Below, in pieces: positions 49,118-57,945 of a DNA stretch of 64,000 nucleotides. Numbering within the stretch: position 1 is the stretch's first letter; each line of letters starts with the position of its first letter. Location: assembly GCA_900109485.1 (NCBI GenBank), contig FOAY01000002.1:206392-270391 (forward strand). Reading direction: 5' to 3'. The position numbers and the translations under genes are program-made. The DNA is from Kosakonia sacchari (lineage in GTDB: Bacteria > Pseudomonadota > Gammaproteobacteria > Enterobacterales > Enterobacteriaceae). The notes below the pieces were generated by a model. That model ran no database searches and was not told where the DNA came from. It saw only the letters and a list, made by a program, of their open reading frames with translations.

Positions 49118-50011
49118 ATGCTGAGCACAAAAAAAGCGAAAAATCGCGTGGATGTGTACGGTGAACGCTTTCGCGCGCGGGCGCACACGCTGTCGCCGCG
49201 TTTGCAGGCCGTTGCCCGCTATATCAATGAAAATCGCGATGTGGTGCTGGAACATACCGCGATTGAGATCGCAGCAGCGACGCAAACTTCTGATGCCACG
49301 GTGGTACGCGCCATTCAGGCACTGGGCTTTGCCGGGCTGCGGGATCTAAAACAGACGCTGGAGCACTGGTTTGGCCCGGCCATTTCATCAGCAGAAAAGA
49401 TGAGCAGTACGGTGAGTGCGCTCGCCTGCGATGTAAATTCCGGTATCGATTTTGTGCTCGAAGGGCATCAGTACACCTGTGAAGTGCTTTCAGCGCCGGA
49501 CAACCGCTATGCGATTGCGCAGGCGGTGGCCCTGCTGGTGGAGGCGCGGCAGGTGGCGATTTTCGGCATCGGCGCGTCGGGGATCCTCGCGGAGTATACC
49601 GCGCGATTATTCAGCCGCATTGGCCTGCCCGCGACGCCGCTCAACCGCACCGGCATTGCGCTCGCCGAGCAGCTGATCAATTTGCAGCGCGGCGATGTGC
49701 TGATCATGATGGCGCAAAAATCGGCGCACCGCGAAGGGCTGACCACGCTGAAAGAGACGCGGCGTCTGGGGATTCCGGTGATCCTGCTGACCAATGTGAC
49801 GGACTCGCGTTTTAGCCAGCAAGCGGATGTGGTAATCCAGGTACCACGCGGCGGCGAGAAGGGTAAGATCCCGCTGCACGGCACGGTATTGCTGTGTCTG
49901 GAGATGATTGTTTTGTCGGTCGCTTCCGCGACTTCGCAGCAGGCCATTAAAACGGTGAAACGCATTAATGAGTTTCACCGTGGGTTAAAGCCGGGCGGGA
50001 AGAAGGGTTAA
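49118..50011 (+). CDS. RpiR-family regulator (HTH + SIS) in the iron operon
   Basis: 297 residues. N-terminal HTH_6 (LSPRLQAVARYINENRDVVLEHTAIEIAAATQTSDATVVRAIQALGFAGLRDLKQTL) and C-terminal SIS domain (VAIFGIGASGILAEYTARLFSRIGLPATPL; VLIMMAQKSAHREGLTTLKETRRLGIPVILLTN). SIS domains of this family usually sense phosphosugars. It lies only 12 bp after the siderophore-binding-protein gene, so it is probably in the same transcript. A sugar-type sensor in a siderophore operon is unusual. Confidence 0.85.
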   Translation: MLSTKKAKNRVDVYGERFRARAHTLSPRLQAVARYINENRDVVLEHTAIEIAAATQTSDATVVRAIQALGFAGLRDLKQTLEHWFGPAISSAEKMSSTVSALACDVNSGIDFVLEGHQYTCEVLSAPDNRYAIAQAVALLVEARQVAIFGIGASGILAEYTARLFSRIGLPATPLNRTGIALAEQLINLQRGDVLIMMAQKSAHREGLTTLKETRRLGIPVILLTNVTDSRFSQQADVVIQVPRGGEKGKIPLHGTVLLCLEMIVLSVASATSQQAIKTVKRINEFHRGLKPGGKKG

Positions 50012-50014
50012 GTC

Positions 50015-50431
50015 TCAGGAAATAAACAAAAGCGGCGACACACCAAAGCGGGCGGCTAATTTCTTGATGTGATTGATATTAAGCTGGCGCTCACCGTTGA
50101 GAACTCGGGATACCATTGATTTACTGCCGATTTCAGCCTGAAAGTCAGAAGTGGTCAGGTGGTACTGATCCATCAATGTTCTCAGTACGGCAAGCCCTGG
50201 GGGAATTGTTGCCATTTCTTCACGCAAAGCAATAATTTCTGGCTGGCTGTTTTCGTAAGCGCTTATCTTCGCGCAGAGGATATCCAGTAGCGGTGTCGTG
50301 GGGTTATTCTCCAGCAGATATTCAACCAGCTCTAATGCGTCCTGGTAATCTTTTTCGTCCGGGTGCTCCCCCAATAAGGGAACCGCAGCAATCAGATCAT
50401 TGGTGGCTTTTAATGCATCAGCGACGATCAT
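50015..50431 (-). CDS. higA: HigA-type antitoxin
   Basis: 138 residues. A HigA/XRE-type HTH occupies the C-terminal third (MDQYHLTTSDFQAEIGSKSMVSRVLNGERQLNINHIKKLAARFGVSPLLF); the N-terminal part (DALKATNDLIAAVPLLGEHPDEKDYQDALELVEYLLENNP) is the common extension in the HigB-HigA pairs of Gram-negatives. It should neutralise the toxin and repress the promoter through the two operators at 50766-50810. Its gene overlaps the toxin gene by 4 bp, and it lies after the toxin, the higBA order. Confidence 0.85.
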   Translation of the reverse strand: MIVADALKATNDLIAAVPLLGEHPDEKDYQDALELVEYLLENNPTTPLLDILCAKISAYENSQPEIIALREEMATIPPGLAVLRTLMDQYHLTTSDFQAEIGSKSMVSRVLNGERQLNINHIKKLAARFGVSPLLFIS

Positions 50432-50745
50432 TTTTTCTTCCCCTTCGAGCGATGTTGTTCGGTAAACCGATCATATTCCCTAGGCGTAAATATATGCCGG
50501 ACATAGAATTTTTGATTTTCAAAAAAGATAAGCGCCACAATCCTGAGACTATTGTTCGCTATATCAATGACATAATATTTACTCAGGTATTTAAAATTAT
50601 CGAGAGTCGGGTAAAGCCTTTTAAGATCATTCGGTGTCGGGCAGTCTGCTTTTTCAATCGTTTTCGCCAGCGTGAGAAGCGCTGTTTTGTGTTGAGGAAA
50701 GCGATCTATTGCTTCCTTGATCGCCTTCATTGAGATTAAGTGCAT
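50428..50745 (-). CDS. higB: HigB-type mRNA interferase toxin
   Basis: 105 residues from ATG 50745 (CAGGG Shine-Dalgarno about 7 bases upstream); a TTG start at 50781 would lie within the promoter. RelE-superfamily HigB: DNFKYLSKYYVIDIANNSLRIVALIFFENQKFYVRHIFTPREYDRF matches the HigB_toxin family, where the final basic and aromatic residues cleave ribosome-bound mRNA. Toxin gene precedes the antitoxin gene. Confidence 0.85.
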   Translation of the reverse strand: MHLISMKAIKEAIDRFPQHKTALLTLAKTIEKADCPTPNDLKRLYPTLDNFKYLSKYYVIDIANNSLRIVALIFFENQKFYVRHIFTPREYDRFTEQHRSKGKKK

Positions 50746-50765
50746 TTCTTTTGCCCTGAGCGTCC

Positions 50766-50810
50766 GTTGCCAATCAGTCAACAGTACAGGGTTGTTGCCA
50801 TTTGGTCAAC
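50766..50810 (-). promoter_or_regulatory. higBA promoter with two 17-bp operators
   Basis: Two near-identical imperfect palindromes, GTTGCCAATCAGTCAAC (50766-50782) and GTTGCCATTTGGTCAAC (50794-50810), are spaced 28 bp apart. On the minus strand the distal one contains a -35 TTGACC (50809-50804), followed by a 17-bp spacer and a -10 TACTGT (50786-50781) that overlaps the proximal one. This gives autorepression by HigA. Confidence 0.75.
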
Positions 50811-50818
50811 CTCTGCCG

Positions 50819-51982
50819 CTAATGGCTTCGACGCCGCCCGCAAACATGAATCACCAGCGCGGCGCTGTAAGCCAGCACAATGGCGAAACTCATCTTCCAC
50901 ATTGCTTCGCCGCCGATACCGGACAACGGCGTGGCGATGCCGCCAAAGACGAACATCAACATGCCCAGTAACGCCGACGCGGTGCCGGAATGGCGGGCTT
51001 CGACGCTGTTCATCGCGGCCGAACCGGCAATGGTTGAAATCCCGCTGTTCAGCGCCACGGTGAAGAACAGCCCCACCAGCGCCAGCACGGGCATGCCGAA
51101 TCCGGCAAACAGCGCGGTCAGTACGGCGCTGCAAACGGCCAGTAACAGACCGCGCGTTAACAGCTTTTGCCCGTCGATAAACCGCGCCAGCCGGGCAAAG
51201 ATCAGCGCCGAAATAATCAGCCCGCCGCCATTCACCGCGAACAGCAGGCTGAACTGCATCGCCGTCAGGCCATATTCGCTTTGCAGAACAAAGGACGACG
51301 AACCGATCCAGGAAAATAACCCGGCCAGCATAAAGGCCTGAATAAAGCAGAAGGTAGAAAACTGCTTATTTTTAAGCACGGTAAGCGAGGTGCTGAGCAG
51401 CCCGCCGCCGCTGCTTTTCTCCTGCAATGTCTCTTTCAGTACCACCATGCTGGAGAGCAGCAATACCACGCCAACCGCCGCCATCGTCCAGAACAGCGCG
51501 CGCCAGTGCAGCGTAGAGGCGATATAACCGCCGAGCACCGGCGAGACGATTGGTGCAATGCCGTTTACCGTCATCAGCAGGGCGAAAAATTGCGTCAGCA
51601 GCGCGCCGTGATACTTATCGCGAGCAATCGCGCGGGAGAGCACTGAACCGCCTGCGCCCGCCAGACCCTGGATAAAACGCCAGAAGATCAGCCAGTGAAT
51701 ATCCTGCGTGGTCGCGCACAATACGGAAGAGAGGATAAACAGCAGCAGAGAGAGCATCAGCGGGCGCTTGCGTCCCAACCGATCGCTCAGCGGGCCGAAA
51801 AAAAGCTGCCCCAGACCCAACCCCAACAGCGAGGCGGTCAGCGAGAGCTGCGTCAGCGTGGTGGTGGTGCTGAGCTGCCGGGTAATATCCGGCAGCGCGG
51901 GAAGATAGAGATCGGTACAAATCGGCCCAATGGCCGTCAGCATGCCCAGTACTATCGTCCAGGCAAGAGAGATCCGTGGCAT
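50819..51982 (-). CDS. Bcr/CflA-type MFS drug-efflux transporter
   Basis: 387 residues from the ATG whose product begins MPRISLAWTIVLGMLTAIGPICTDLYLPALPDI, the Bcr/CflA beginning; the longer frame adds 15 residues from the TetR gap. Twelve TM helices, motif A GPLSDRLGRKRPLMLS, and ARAIARDKYHGALLTQF after TM4. Exports hydrophobic drugs. Transcribed from the same strand downstream of a TetR gene that probably represses it. Confidence 0.86.
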   Translation of the reverse strand: MPRISLAWTIVLGMLTAIGPICTDLYLPALPDITRQLSTTTTLTQLSLTASLLGLGLGQLFFGPLSDRLGRKRPLMLSLLLFILSSVLCATTQDIHWLIFWRFIQGLAGAGGSVLSRAIARDKYHGALLTQFFALLMTVNGIAPIVSPVLGGYIASTLHWRALFWTMAAVGVVLLLSSMVVLKETLQEKSSGGGLLSTSLTVLKNKQFSTFCFIQAFMLAGLFSWIGSSSFVLQSEYGLTAMQFSLLFAVNGGGLIISALIFARLARFIDGQKLLTRGLLLAVCSAVLTALFAGFGMPVLALVGLFFTVALNSGISTIAGSAAMNSVEARHSGTASALLGMLMFVFGGIATPLSGIGGEAMWKMSFAIVLAYSAALVIHVCGRRRSH

Positions 51983-52048
51983 AACAACTCCGGTCAAAAT
52001 ACGGCATCGGCTCCGGTGAAACCACATCAGAACCGAATAGTCGGGGAT

Positions 52049-52621
52049 TTAATGCTTAAACAGCATGGTGATGATTTCCTGGTACAGCACCTGCATTTGC
52101 GCCGGGTCGCTTTTTTGCGGCGTCAGGCGACGGAAAGTGGTGCCTTCCATCAGCGTTGCCAGTAGCTCCACGCTACAGCGAATGCGTTCATCGCTTAATT
52201 GTGGATAGCGGCTCTGCATATGCGCGCAGGCGTTTTCAAACATCCGGACGTCGGCCTCGACCAGCATCTCCTGCACGCGCGGATTGCGCGTTGCTTCCGC
52301 CGCCATCTCCAGCATCAGCGCATCATCGTCAGGGCTGAGGGTGTGCCGCCAGGCCAGTATTTCCGGCAGGTGTTCGGTTTCGGTCTTACCCTGCATTTCG
52401 GCGATGCGGTAGTCGATAATCCGGCGGATCATCTCTTCGATAATGGCGTCTTTATTGACGAAATAACGGTAAATCTGCCCAACGCTGAGCTGAGCTTCGA
52501 GGGCGATTTGCGACATGCTGGCCGCGTGGAATCCGCTAATGCGAAAGCGGCGGCGCGCGGCGGCAATAATCTCGTCCTGGCGTTGCTGGTGGCGCTGCTC
52601 CTGCGATGGTTTGGTCAGCAT
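52049..52621 (-). CDS. TetR-family regulator
   Basis: 190 residues from ATG 52621 with GAGGGACAG in front; an in-frame start at 52669 lacks a site. HTH: RQDEIIAAARRRFRISGFHAASMSQIALEAQLSVGQIYRYFVNKDAI. Likely represses the Bcr/CflA gene 66 bp downstream. Confidence 0.85.
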   Translation of the reverse strand: MLTKPSQEQRHQQRQDEIIAAARRRFRISGFHAASMSQIALEAQLSVGQIYRYFVNKDAIIEEMIRRIIDYRIAEMQGKTETEHLPEILAWRHTLSPDDDALMLEMAAEATRNPRVQEMLVEADVRMFENACAHMQSRYPQLSDERIRCSVELLATLMEGTTFRRLTPQKSDPAQMQVLYQEIITMLFKH

Positions 52622-52812
52622 CTCTGTCCCTCGTGTCGTTTTGGTGAGAGTGATCGTTCTCATGAGCAATTAAAATAAACGAATCCGCGCGTCCGGGGTA
52701 ACGTTTTTGCCTGGAACTTATAGAAAGTTACAAAAAAACAGATTGTGGAGAGAAGATGCAAAAAAGGTGAGATAACACTCACCGGCGCGCATGGCACGCA
52801 CCGGTGAGCAGG

Positions 52813-53598
52813 TTATTGTTTACGTTGTTGATGGATCGACAGCCCGCTTTCGCCGAGGGCAAGGTCCGGGCGCAGCGTCAGTTGCGGAATCAGGTAATCG
52901 CCGCCGTTTTGCCGACGAAAGGCCAGCGGTTCTGCTGACCAGAGCGTATCCAGCCGCTGCGCCAGCGCGGTACAACATTCGGCAAAGCGTGTTTCATCCA
53001 TGCGGTTGCTGCGATAAAACACCAGTGGAGGCAGCACTTCGAAGCCAGGATAAAACAGGATCCCATGCTGGATCGGAAACAGCAGATCGTCGATCGGGCC
53101 GTTAATACCGCGCGGAGCGTAATGCGATTCCCAGCCGCCGGTGGTCACCAGCAGCATCGCCCGTTTCCCCGCCAGACTCCCTTCGCCGTAACGATCGCCC
53201 CAGTGCGTGTCGCTGTGTTCGCCCACGCCGTAGGCAAACCCACAGGCATAAACGCGATCGACCCAGCCTTTCATGATCGCCGGCATGGAGAACCACCACA
53301 GCGGAAACTGGAAAATCACTGCATCGGCGCGTTGCAGCTTGGCTTGTTCCCGGGCGATGTCGTCCGTCTGTGTTCCCCGCTCAAACGCCTGTTTTGAATC
53401 AGATGAAGGATGGTAAAAATCACCCACCGGCGGCGCGCTGCTGTCATCGGCATCAAGCTGCGATTTCCATTGCATGGCATAGAGATCGGAAACCTCGACC
53501 TGATGACCGGCATTTTCCAGATGCTGTACGGCAAAATCCTTTAGCGCGCCGTTGAGCGAATGGGGCTGCGGGTGGGCATAAACAATCAGTACGTTCAT
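52813..53598 (-). CDS. NQO1/KefF-type NAD(P)H quinone reductase
   Basis: 261 residues from ATG 53598 (MNVLIVYAHPQPHSLNGALKDFAVQHL). Flavodoxin-2 fold with FQFPLWWFSMPAIMKGWVDRVYACGFAYG, the conserved flavin and substrate loop, and VTTGGWESHYAPRGING. Likely two-electron reduction of quinones using FAD or FMN. Divergent from the LysR gene at 53686. Confidence 0.86.
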   Translation of the reverse strand: MNVLIVYAHPQPHSLNGALKDFAVQHLENAGHQVEVSDLYAMQWKSQLDADDSSAPPVGDFYHPSSDSKQAFERGTQTDDIAREQAKLQRADAVIFQFPLWWFSMPAIMKGWVDRVYACGFAYGVGEHSDTHWGDRYGEGSLAGKRAMLLVTTGGWESHYAPRGINGPIDDLLFPIQHGILFYPGFEVLPPLVFYRSNRMDETRFAECCTALAQRLDTLWSAEPLAFRRQNGGDYLIPQLTLRPDLALGESGLSIHQQRKQ

Positions 53599-53645
53599 AA
53601 CAACTCCAGGCAACAAAATTGAGTGTGCAGGGTAGGAGAGTGACG

Positions 53646-53673
53646 GATATAGTGGAAATTAATTGCTTATATC
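53646..53673. promoter_or_regulatory. Candidate operator between quinone reductase and LysR genes
   Basis: GATATA (53646-53651) and TATATC (53668-53673) form an inverted repeat spaced by 16 bp in the 87-bp divergent gap, where the LysR protein would be expected to bind. Confidence 0.35.
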
Positions 53674-53685
53674 ACAGGTATAGTC

Positions 53686-54600
53686 ATGGTTAATTTGCAC
53701 CGGCTGGATCTCAATCTGCTGCGTACGCTGGATGTGCTGTTGAGCGAACATAATGTGACGCGCGCGGCGCAGCGCCTGAATCTTTCTCAGCCTTCCGTCA
53801 GCGTTCAACTGGCGCGGTTGCGGGACATTTTTGCCGATCCGTTACTTCTGCCGGGGCCGCGCGGTATGCAGCCGACCGCCAGGGCCGATGAATTGCGCGA
53901 ACCGCTGCGTCAGGCGCTGGAAGCGCTGGAACGTGCGGTAGAGCCTGCCAGCGCTTTCGATCCTGCCCGTGCCGCCGTCACCTGGCGCGTGGCGGCCACC
54001 GACTATACGGAATCGGCGATCCTGCTCCCTTTACTGAGCCATTTTCGCGCCGCCGCGCCGGGCAGCCGTCTGGCGATATTTGAACTCAGCCCGTTGCAGA
54101 TCCAGCGCCAGGCCGGGCAGGGCGATATCGATCTCTTTTTCCATCTACGCGAAGGCGCGCCGCCTGCTCTGCACCAGCGGTTATTGTTCACCGAGCGCTA
54201 TGTGCTGGCCGGGCGTTTGCACCATCCGGCGTTAATCAACGGTAGCCCGACGCTGGCGCAGTTTTGCCAGTTGGAACATGTGATTGTCTCGCCAGAAGGC
54301 GGCGGTTTTCAGGCGGCAACGGATATCGCGCTGGCGGAGCGCGGTTTGCAGCGCAACGTGGTGCTCTCCGTTCCCCATTTCCTGTTTATGCTCGATGCGC
54401 TCGCCCGCACTGATTTGGTAGCGGTACTGCCGGAGCGGCTGGTCGCGAACAACCGCACTTTGCAGGTGGTCGAGCCGCCGCTGGATCTTCCGGGCTTCGA
54501 CATGCTGATGCTCTGGCATGAACGGTTGCACCGCGATCCCGGCCATCAATGGCTGCGCCAGCAGATTATCGCCTCGATGGGCGCGCGCGGAAGTGGTTAA
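53686..54600 (+). CDS. LysR-family transcriptional regulator (NodD-like branch)
   Basis: 304 residues. HTH LDLNLLRTLDVLLSEHNVTRAAQRLNLSQPSVSVQLARLRDIFADPLLLPGPRGMQPTARA is the NodD/LinR-branch pattern. The effector-binding domain follows from about 90. It most likely activates the divergent quinone reductase gene in response to an aromatic or quinone. Confidence 0.87.
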   Translation: MVNLHRLDLNLLRTLDVLLSEHNVTRAAQRLNLSQPSVSVQLARLRDIFADPLLLPGPRGMQPTARADELREPLRQALEALERAVEPASAFDPARAAVTWRVAATDYTESAILLPLLSHFRAAAPGSRLAIFELSPLQIQRQAGQGDIDLFFHLREGAPPALHQRLLFTERYVLAGRLHHPALINGSPTLAQFCQLEHVIVSPEGGGFQAATDIALAERGLQRNVVLSVPHFLFMLDALARTDLVAVLPERLVANNRTLQVVEPPLDLPGFDMLMLWHERLHRDPGHQWLRQQIIASMGARGSG

Positions 54601-54618
54601 CATCTTGTCACACTTATG

Positions 54619-54633
54619 TGAGAATAATTCTCA
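54619..54633. promoter_or_regulatory. Fur box upstream of the AraC/FoxA region
   Basis: TGAGAATAATTCTCA is a perfect 7-1-7 palindrome and differs from the Fur consensus TGATAATNATTATCA only at two symmetrical pairs. It lies 85 bp before the AraC-type gene. Confidence 0.72.
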
Positions 54634-54718
54634 ATATTATTGAAGCGCACCAGGCCGGATGATAAGGTGTAAGCCGTTTCGCCCGGCGTCGGGCACGGGT
54701 TCGCGGCGGCTGTTGGCT

Positions 54719-55672
54719 ATGCAAAAAAGAGACTTTTCGGTTGAAGATTTTATCGGCTTTGGCGAGCGCTACGGGATCGACTACCGTTTCCCGGCGCTGG
54801 CGTCCGGCCGATCGTTTCACAAAGAAAAGCGCATGGTGATTCAGGGAGAAGTCGAAGAGATGACGCTCTCCTCCGGCCTGAATCTTACCCGCTCGGATAT
54901 TCGCGTCCTGCAACCCTATGAAACCACATCGCTGCACAGCTGCCCGCTCTATATGCTGGTGGTGCTGGAAGGTTGCGTGCAACTGCGCCTGAATGGCAAA
55001 GCGTTTATCGTGCGCGCGGGGATGGCATTTACCTCGCGCCTGAGCGACCAGCAGGTGATGAACGCCAGCCATCAGGCGGATAACCACTTGCGTACGCTGT
55101 CGATGGGTGTTGATCCGCTGCGCTGCCAACAATCGCCGTTGCTGACGGCGCTTTTACAGCAGTGGGAAGCGCACGGCGCACCGACCTTTTTATGGTCCGT
55201 TCCGGCATTTTTGCTTTCCGGGCTGCAACACATGCAGCAGAGCCAGCAACCGGGTTTATCGCGCCAGTTGATCCTTGAAGGCGTGATGCTGCAATTGCTC
55301 GGGCATGCGCTGTCGCAACCCTTGCCAGGCAGCGAAAAACGCAGTTCCGCCGCCAGCAGCGAGCAGCACCGGCTGGAAACCGTGCGCCGTTTGCTGGAAC
55401 AGCAGCCGGAAAAAGAGTACACCCTCACCGCATTAGCCCAACTGGCGGCAATGAGTTCCAGCAGTTTGCGCGTGAAGTTCCGCCAGGCTTATGGCCATTC
55501 CGTGTTTGATTACCTGCGCGACTGCCGCCTTGAACTGGCGCGGCGCTATCTGGCGCAGGGCTATAGCGTACAGCAGGCGGCCTGGATGTCGGGCTACCAG
55601 CATGCCACGAATTTCTCTACCGCTTTTCGTCGCCGCTACGGTGTGGCACCCAGCGAAATGCGCCTCGCCTGA
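54719..55672 (+). CDS. PchR/YbtA-type AraC regulator of siderophore uptake
   Basis: 317 residues from ATG 54719 (MQKRDFSVEDFIGFGERYGIDY); a more upstream ATG at 54659 would add 20 residues and neither has a strong Shine-Dalgarno. N-terminal sensor domain, then a C-terminal AraC double HTH: YTLTALAQLAAMSSSSLRVKFRQAYGHSVFDYLRDCRLELARRYLAQGYSVQQAAWMSGYQHATNFSTAFRRRYGVAPSEMR. Members of this branch bind the ferri-siderophore and activate the receptor gene. Fur box upstream and a FoxA-like receptor gene 140 bp downstream support that role. Confidence 0.85.
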   Translation: MQKRDFSVEDFIGFGERYGIDYRFPALASGRSFHKEKRMVIQGEVEEMTLSSGLNLTRSDIRVLQPYETTSLHSCPLYMLVVLEGCVQLRLNGKAFIVRAGMAFTSRLSDQQVMNASHQADNHLRTLSMGVDPLRCQQSPLLTALLQQWEAHGAPTFLWSVPAFLLSGLQHMQQSQQPGLSRQLILEGVMLQLLGHALSQPLPGSEKRSSAASSEQHRLETVRRLLEQQPEKEYTLTALAQLAAMSSSSLRVKFRQAYGHSVFDYLRDCRLELARRYLAQGYSVQQAAWMSGYQHATNFSTAFRRRYGVAPSEMRLA

Positions 55673-55769
55673 TTTCTGGCCATAGACCATAGCGACTTTT
55701 TTGCGTGCGTTTTGTCACTGCGCATAGGTGAATCGTCATCGCGCATAGCTATTGCGGAAGCCAAAAGGG

Positions 55770-55784
55770 TAATAATTCTTATTT
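55770..55784. promoter_or_regulatory. Fur-box-like site before the FoxA-like gene
   Basis: TAATAATTCTTATTT matches 10 of 14 positions of TGATAATNATTATCA and lies 28 bp before the receptor ATG. AraC activation could act upstream of it. Confidence 0.5.
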
Positions 55785-55812
55785 ACAATAATAACGGCTT
55801 CTGGAGATTTTC

Positions 55813-57903
55813 ATGTTCGCAAAAACGCGACTGGCGCTAATGATTGGTATTACCGGCGGGATGAACGTATCGGTTCTGGCACAGGAAACCTCAACCACCC
55901 ACGATACGGTGGTGGTCACCTCACAAATGCAAAGCGGCGCGACCAAGCTGGAAACGCCGGATATCGAAACGCCGCAGGCAGTATCGATTGTCACGCGCCA
56001 GCAGTATGAAGAGCAGGGCGCAACCAGCGTGCGCCAGGCGGTGAGTTACACGCCGGGCGTGTACAGCAACCAGATCGGCGCATCGAACCGTTTTGATTAC
56101 ATCGTGCTGCGCGGCTTCTCCGACGGTAGCCTGGATAATGTCTACCTCGATGGCCTGAAACTGATGGGCGACACCAATTCGCACAGCTCGCTGGTTATCG
56201 ATCCCTGGTTCCTCGACAGCGTGGAAGTGGTGCGCGGCCCGGCTTCGGTGCTGTATGGCCGCTCCTCGCCGGGCGGGATTGTCGCGCTGAACTCGCGCAA
56301 ACCGTCGTTTGACCCCGGCGGCGAAGTGAAACTGTTCGCGGGTAATAACAACCAGCGTGGCGCGGCGTTTGATGTCACGGGACCGGTAGACGATAACGAC
56401 CGCGTAGCGGTGCGTTTAACCGGCATGACCCGCTATGCGGATTCGCAATTCGACCCTTTAAAAGAGCAGCGTTATGCCATCGCACCGAGCCTGACGTGGC
56501 GTATCACCGATCAAACCCGCCTTGAACTGATGGCCTATCTGCATCGCGATCCTGAAGGCGGCAGCCACTCCGGTTTGCCGTATGAAGGCACCGTAACGTC
56601 GCATGCGGGCAGAAAGATTTCTAACACCTTTTTTGAAGGGGAAGATGATTACGACAACTATGACCGCCGGGAAAATATGGTCGGTTATAACCTCGAGCAC
56701 GCCTTTGACAGCGGCTGGTCGGTCCGCCAGAAGCTGCGCTACCTGCACACCAAAGTGAATCTCAACCAGGTGTATGCCGCAGGCTGGCTGAATGATACGG
56801 AACTGAACCGCGGTTATTCCGGTTCCGACGAATCGCTGTCGGCCATCACGCTGGATAACCAGATTGATGGCAGCGTTGATACCGGCATCATTAACCACCG
56901 CCTGCTGCTCGGCGTCGATTATCAGCGCCGCAGCAATAATGTCACCGCTTCGTATGGCAGCTTCCCGGCGATCGATGCGTTTAACCCGGTTTATGGTGCC
57001 GATCCGCTGTCAATTTCGGTCTACAGCCGCGAAAAACACAAACTTGAGCAAACCGGGATCTATTTGCAGGATCAGATGTCGCTCGATCGCTGGCGGCTGA
57101 CGCTCGGCGGTCGTCACGATCAGGTGAAGATCACCAACGTCAACAAGATCAACGATACCCGCGATACGCTGGATCAGGATCACTTCAGCAGCCGCGCGGC
57201 GCTAATGTATCTGTTCGACAGCGGGTTTGCGCCGTACGTCAGCTACTCCACCGCCTTTACGCCGACCAGTTTTACCGATGAATACGGCAAAATTTTGCAG
57301 CCGATGAAAGGCAGGCAGTGGGAAGCGGGGCTGAAATTCCAGCCGGAAGGTTCACAGACGATGTACAGCGCCTCGGTCTATCGCATCAACCAGGAAAATA
57401 TCGCCACCAAAGTGGAGCCGACCGATCCGTACCGCTCAATCGGCGAAATCGAATCGGAAGGGGTGGAGCTGGAAGCGGTCGGTCAGTTGACGGACAACCT
57501 GCGCTTGCAGGCCGCCTACACCTACAACGACATTCGCTACAAGAAAAGCAGCGCGGAAGAGCAGGGAAAACGTGCGGTGTATGCGCCGCGCAATCAGGCC
57601 AGCGCCTGGCTCAGCTATGATGTGAAAACGGGGCTGTTCAACGGGCTGACGGTCGGTTCCGGCGTGCGTTATGTGAATGGCATTACCTCCGATCGCCAGA
57701 ACACGCATACACTGCCGTCCTATACGCTGATGGATCTGGCCGTCGGCTACGATCTGAGCCATGTTGGCCTGAAGGGGATAAGCGCGCAGTTGAACGTCAA
57801 CAACCTGACGGACAAACGCTACGTGGCCGCCTGTAACTCGCTCTCTTACTGTTATTTTGGTGCGGAGCGCAGCATTGTAGGCAGCGTTTCCTGGGAATTC
57901 TGA
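55813..57903 (+). CDS. foxA: FoxA-like ferrioxamine TonB-dependent receptor
   Basis: 696 residues. Signal peptide to about residue 23 (VLAQE), TonB box DTVVVTSQ, plug with VSYTPGVYSNQIGASNRFDYIVLRGFSDGSLDNVYLDGLKLMGD and DSVEVVRGPASVLYGRSSPGGIVALNSRKP, then the barrel ending CNSLSYCYFGAERSIVGSVSWEF with the terminal Phe. The Cys pair near the end and the plug resemble enterobacterial FoxA (ferrioxamine B uptake). A neighbouring PchR-type regulator is usual for FoxA. Ligand assignment is by resemblance. Confidence 0.78.
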   Translation: MFAKTRLALMIGITGGMNVSVLAQETSTTHDTVVVTSQMQSGATKLETPDIETPQAVSIVTRQQYEEQGATSVRQAVSYTPGVYSNQIGASNRFDYIVLRGFSDGSLDNVYLDGLKLMGDTNSHSSLVIDPWFLDSVEVVRGPASVLYGRSSPGGIVALNSRKPSFDPGGEVKLFAGNNNQRGAAFDVTGPVDDNDRVAVRLTGMTRYADSQFDPLKEQRYAIAPSLTWRITDQTRLELMAYLHRDPEGGSHSGLPYEGTVTSHAGRKISNTFFEGEDDYDNYDRRENMVGYNLEHAFDSGWSVRQKLRYLHTKVNLNQVYAAGWLNDTELNRGYSGSDESLSAITLDNQIDGSVDTGIINHRLLLGVDYQRRSNNVTASYGSFPAIDAFNPVYGADPLSISVYSREKHKLEQTGIYLQDQMSLDRWRLTLGGRHDQVKITNVNKINDTRDTLDQDHFSSRAALMYLFDSGFAPYVSYSTAFTPTSFTDEYGKILQPMKGRQWEAGLKFQPEGSQTMYSASVYRINQENIATKVEPTDPYRSIGEIESEGVELEAVGQLTDNLRLQAAYTYNDIRYKKSSAEEQGKRAVYAPRNQASAWLSYDVKTGLFNGLTVGSGVRYVNGITSDRQNTHTLPSYTLMDLAVGYDLSHVGLKGISAQLNVNNLTDKRYVAACNSLSYCYFGAERSIVGSVSWEF

Positions 57904-57911
57904 GGATGAAC

Positions 57912-57936
57912 GCCACCCGGCATTGCGCCGGGTGGC
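57912..57936. terminator. Bidirectional hairpin between foxA and murP
   Basis: GCCACCCGGC (57912-57921) and GCCGGGTGGC (57927-57936) form a perfect 10-bp GC-rich stem with a 5-nt loop between the two convergent genes. Confidence 0.8.
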
Positions 57937-57945
57937 GGTGGGTAA

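Noticed and set aside
49118..50011. Calling the RpiR gene murR
   Set aside because: Same family, but it is 8 kb from murQP and linked to siderophore genes; kept only as a hypothesis.
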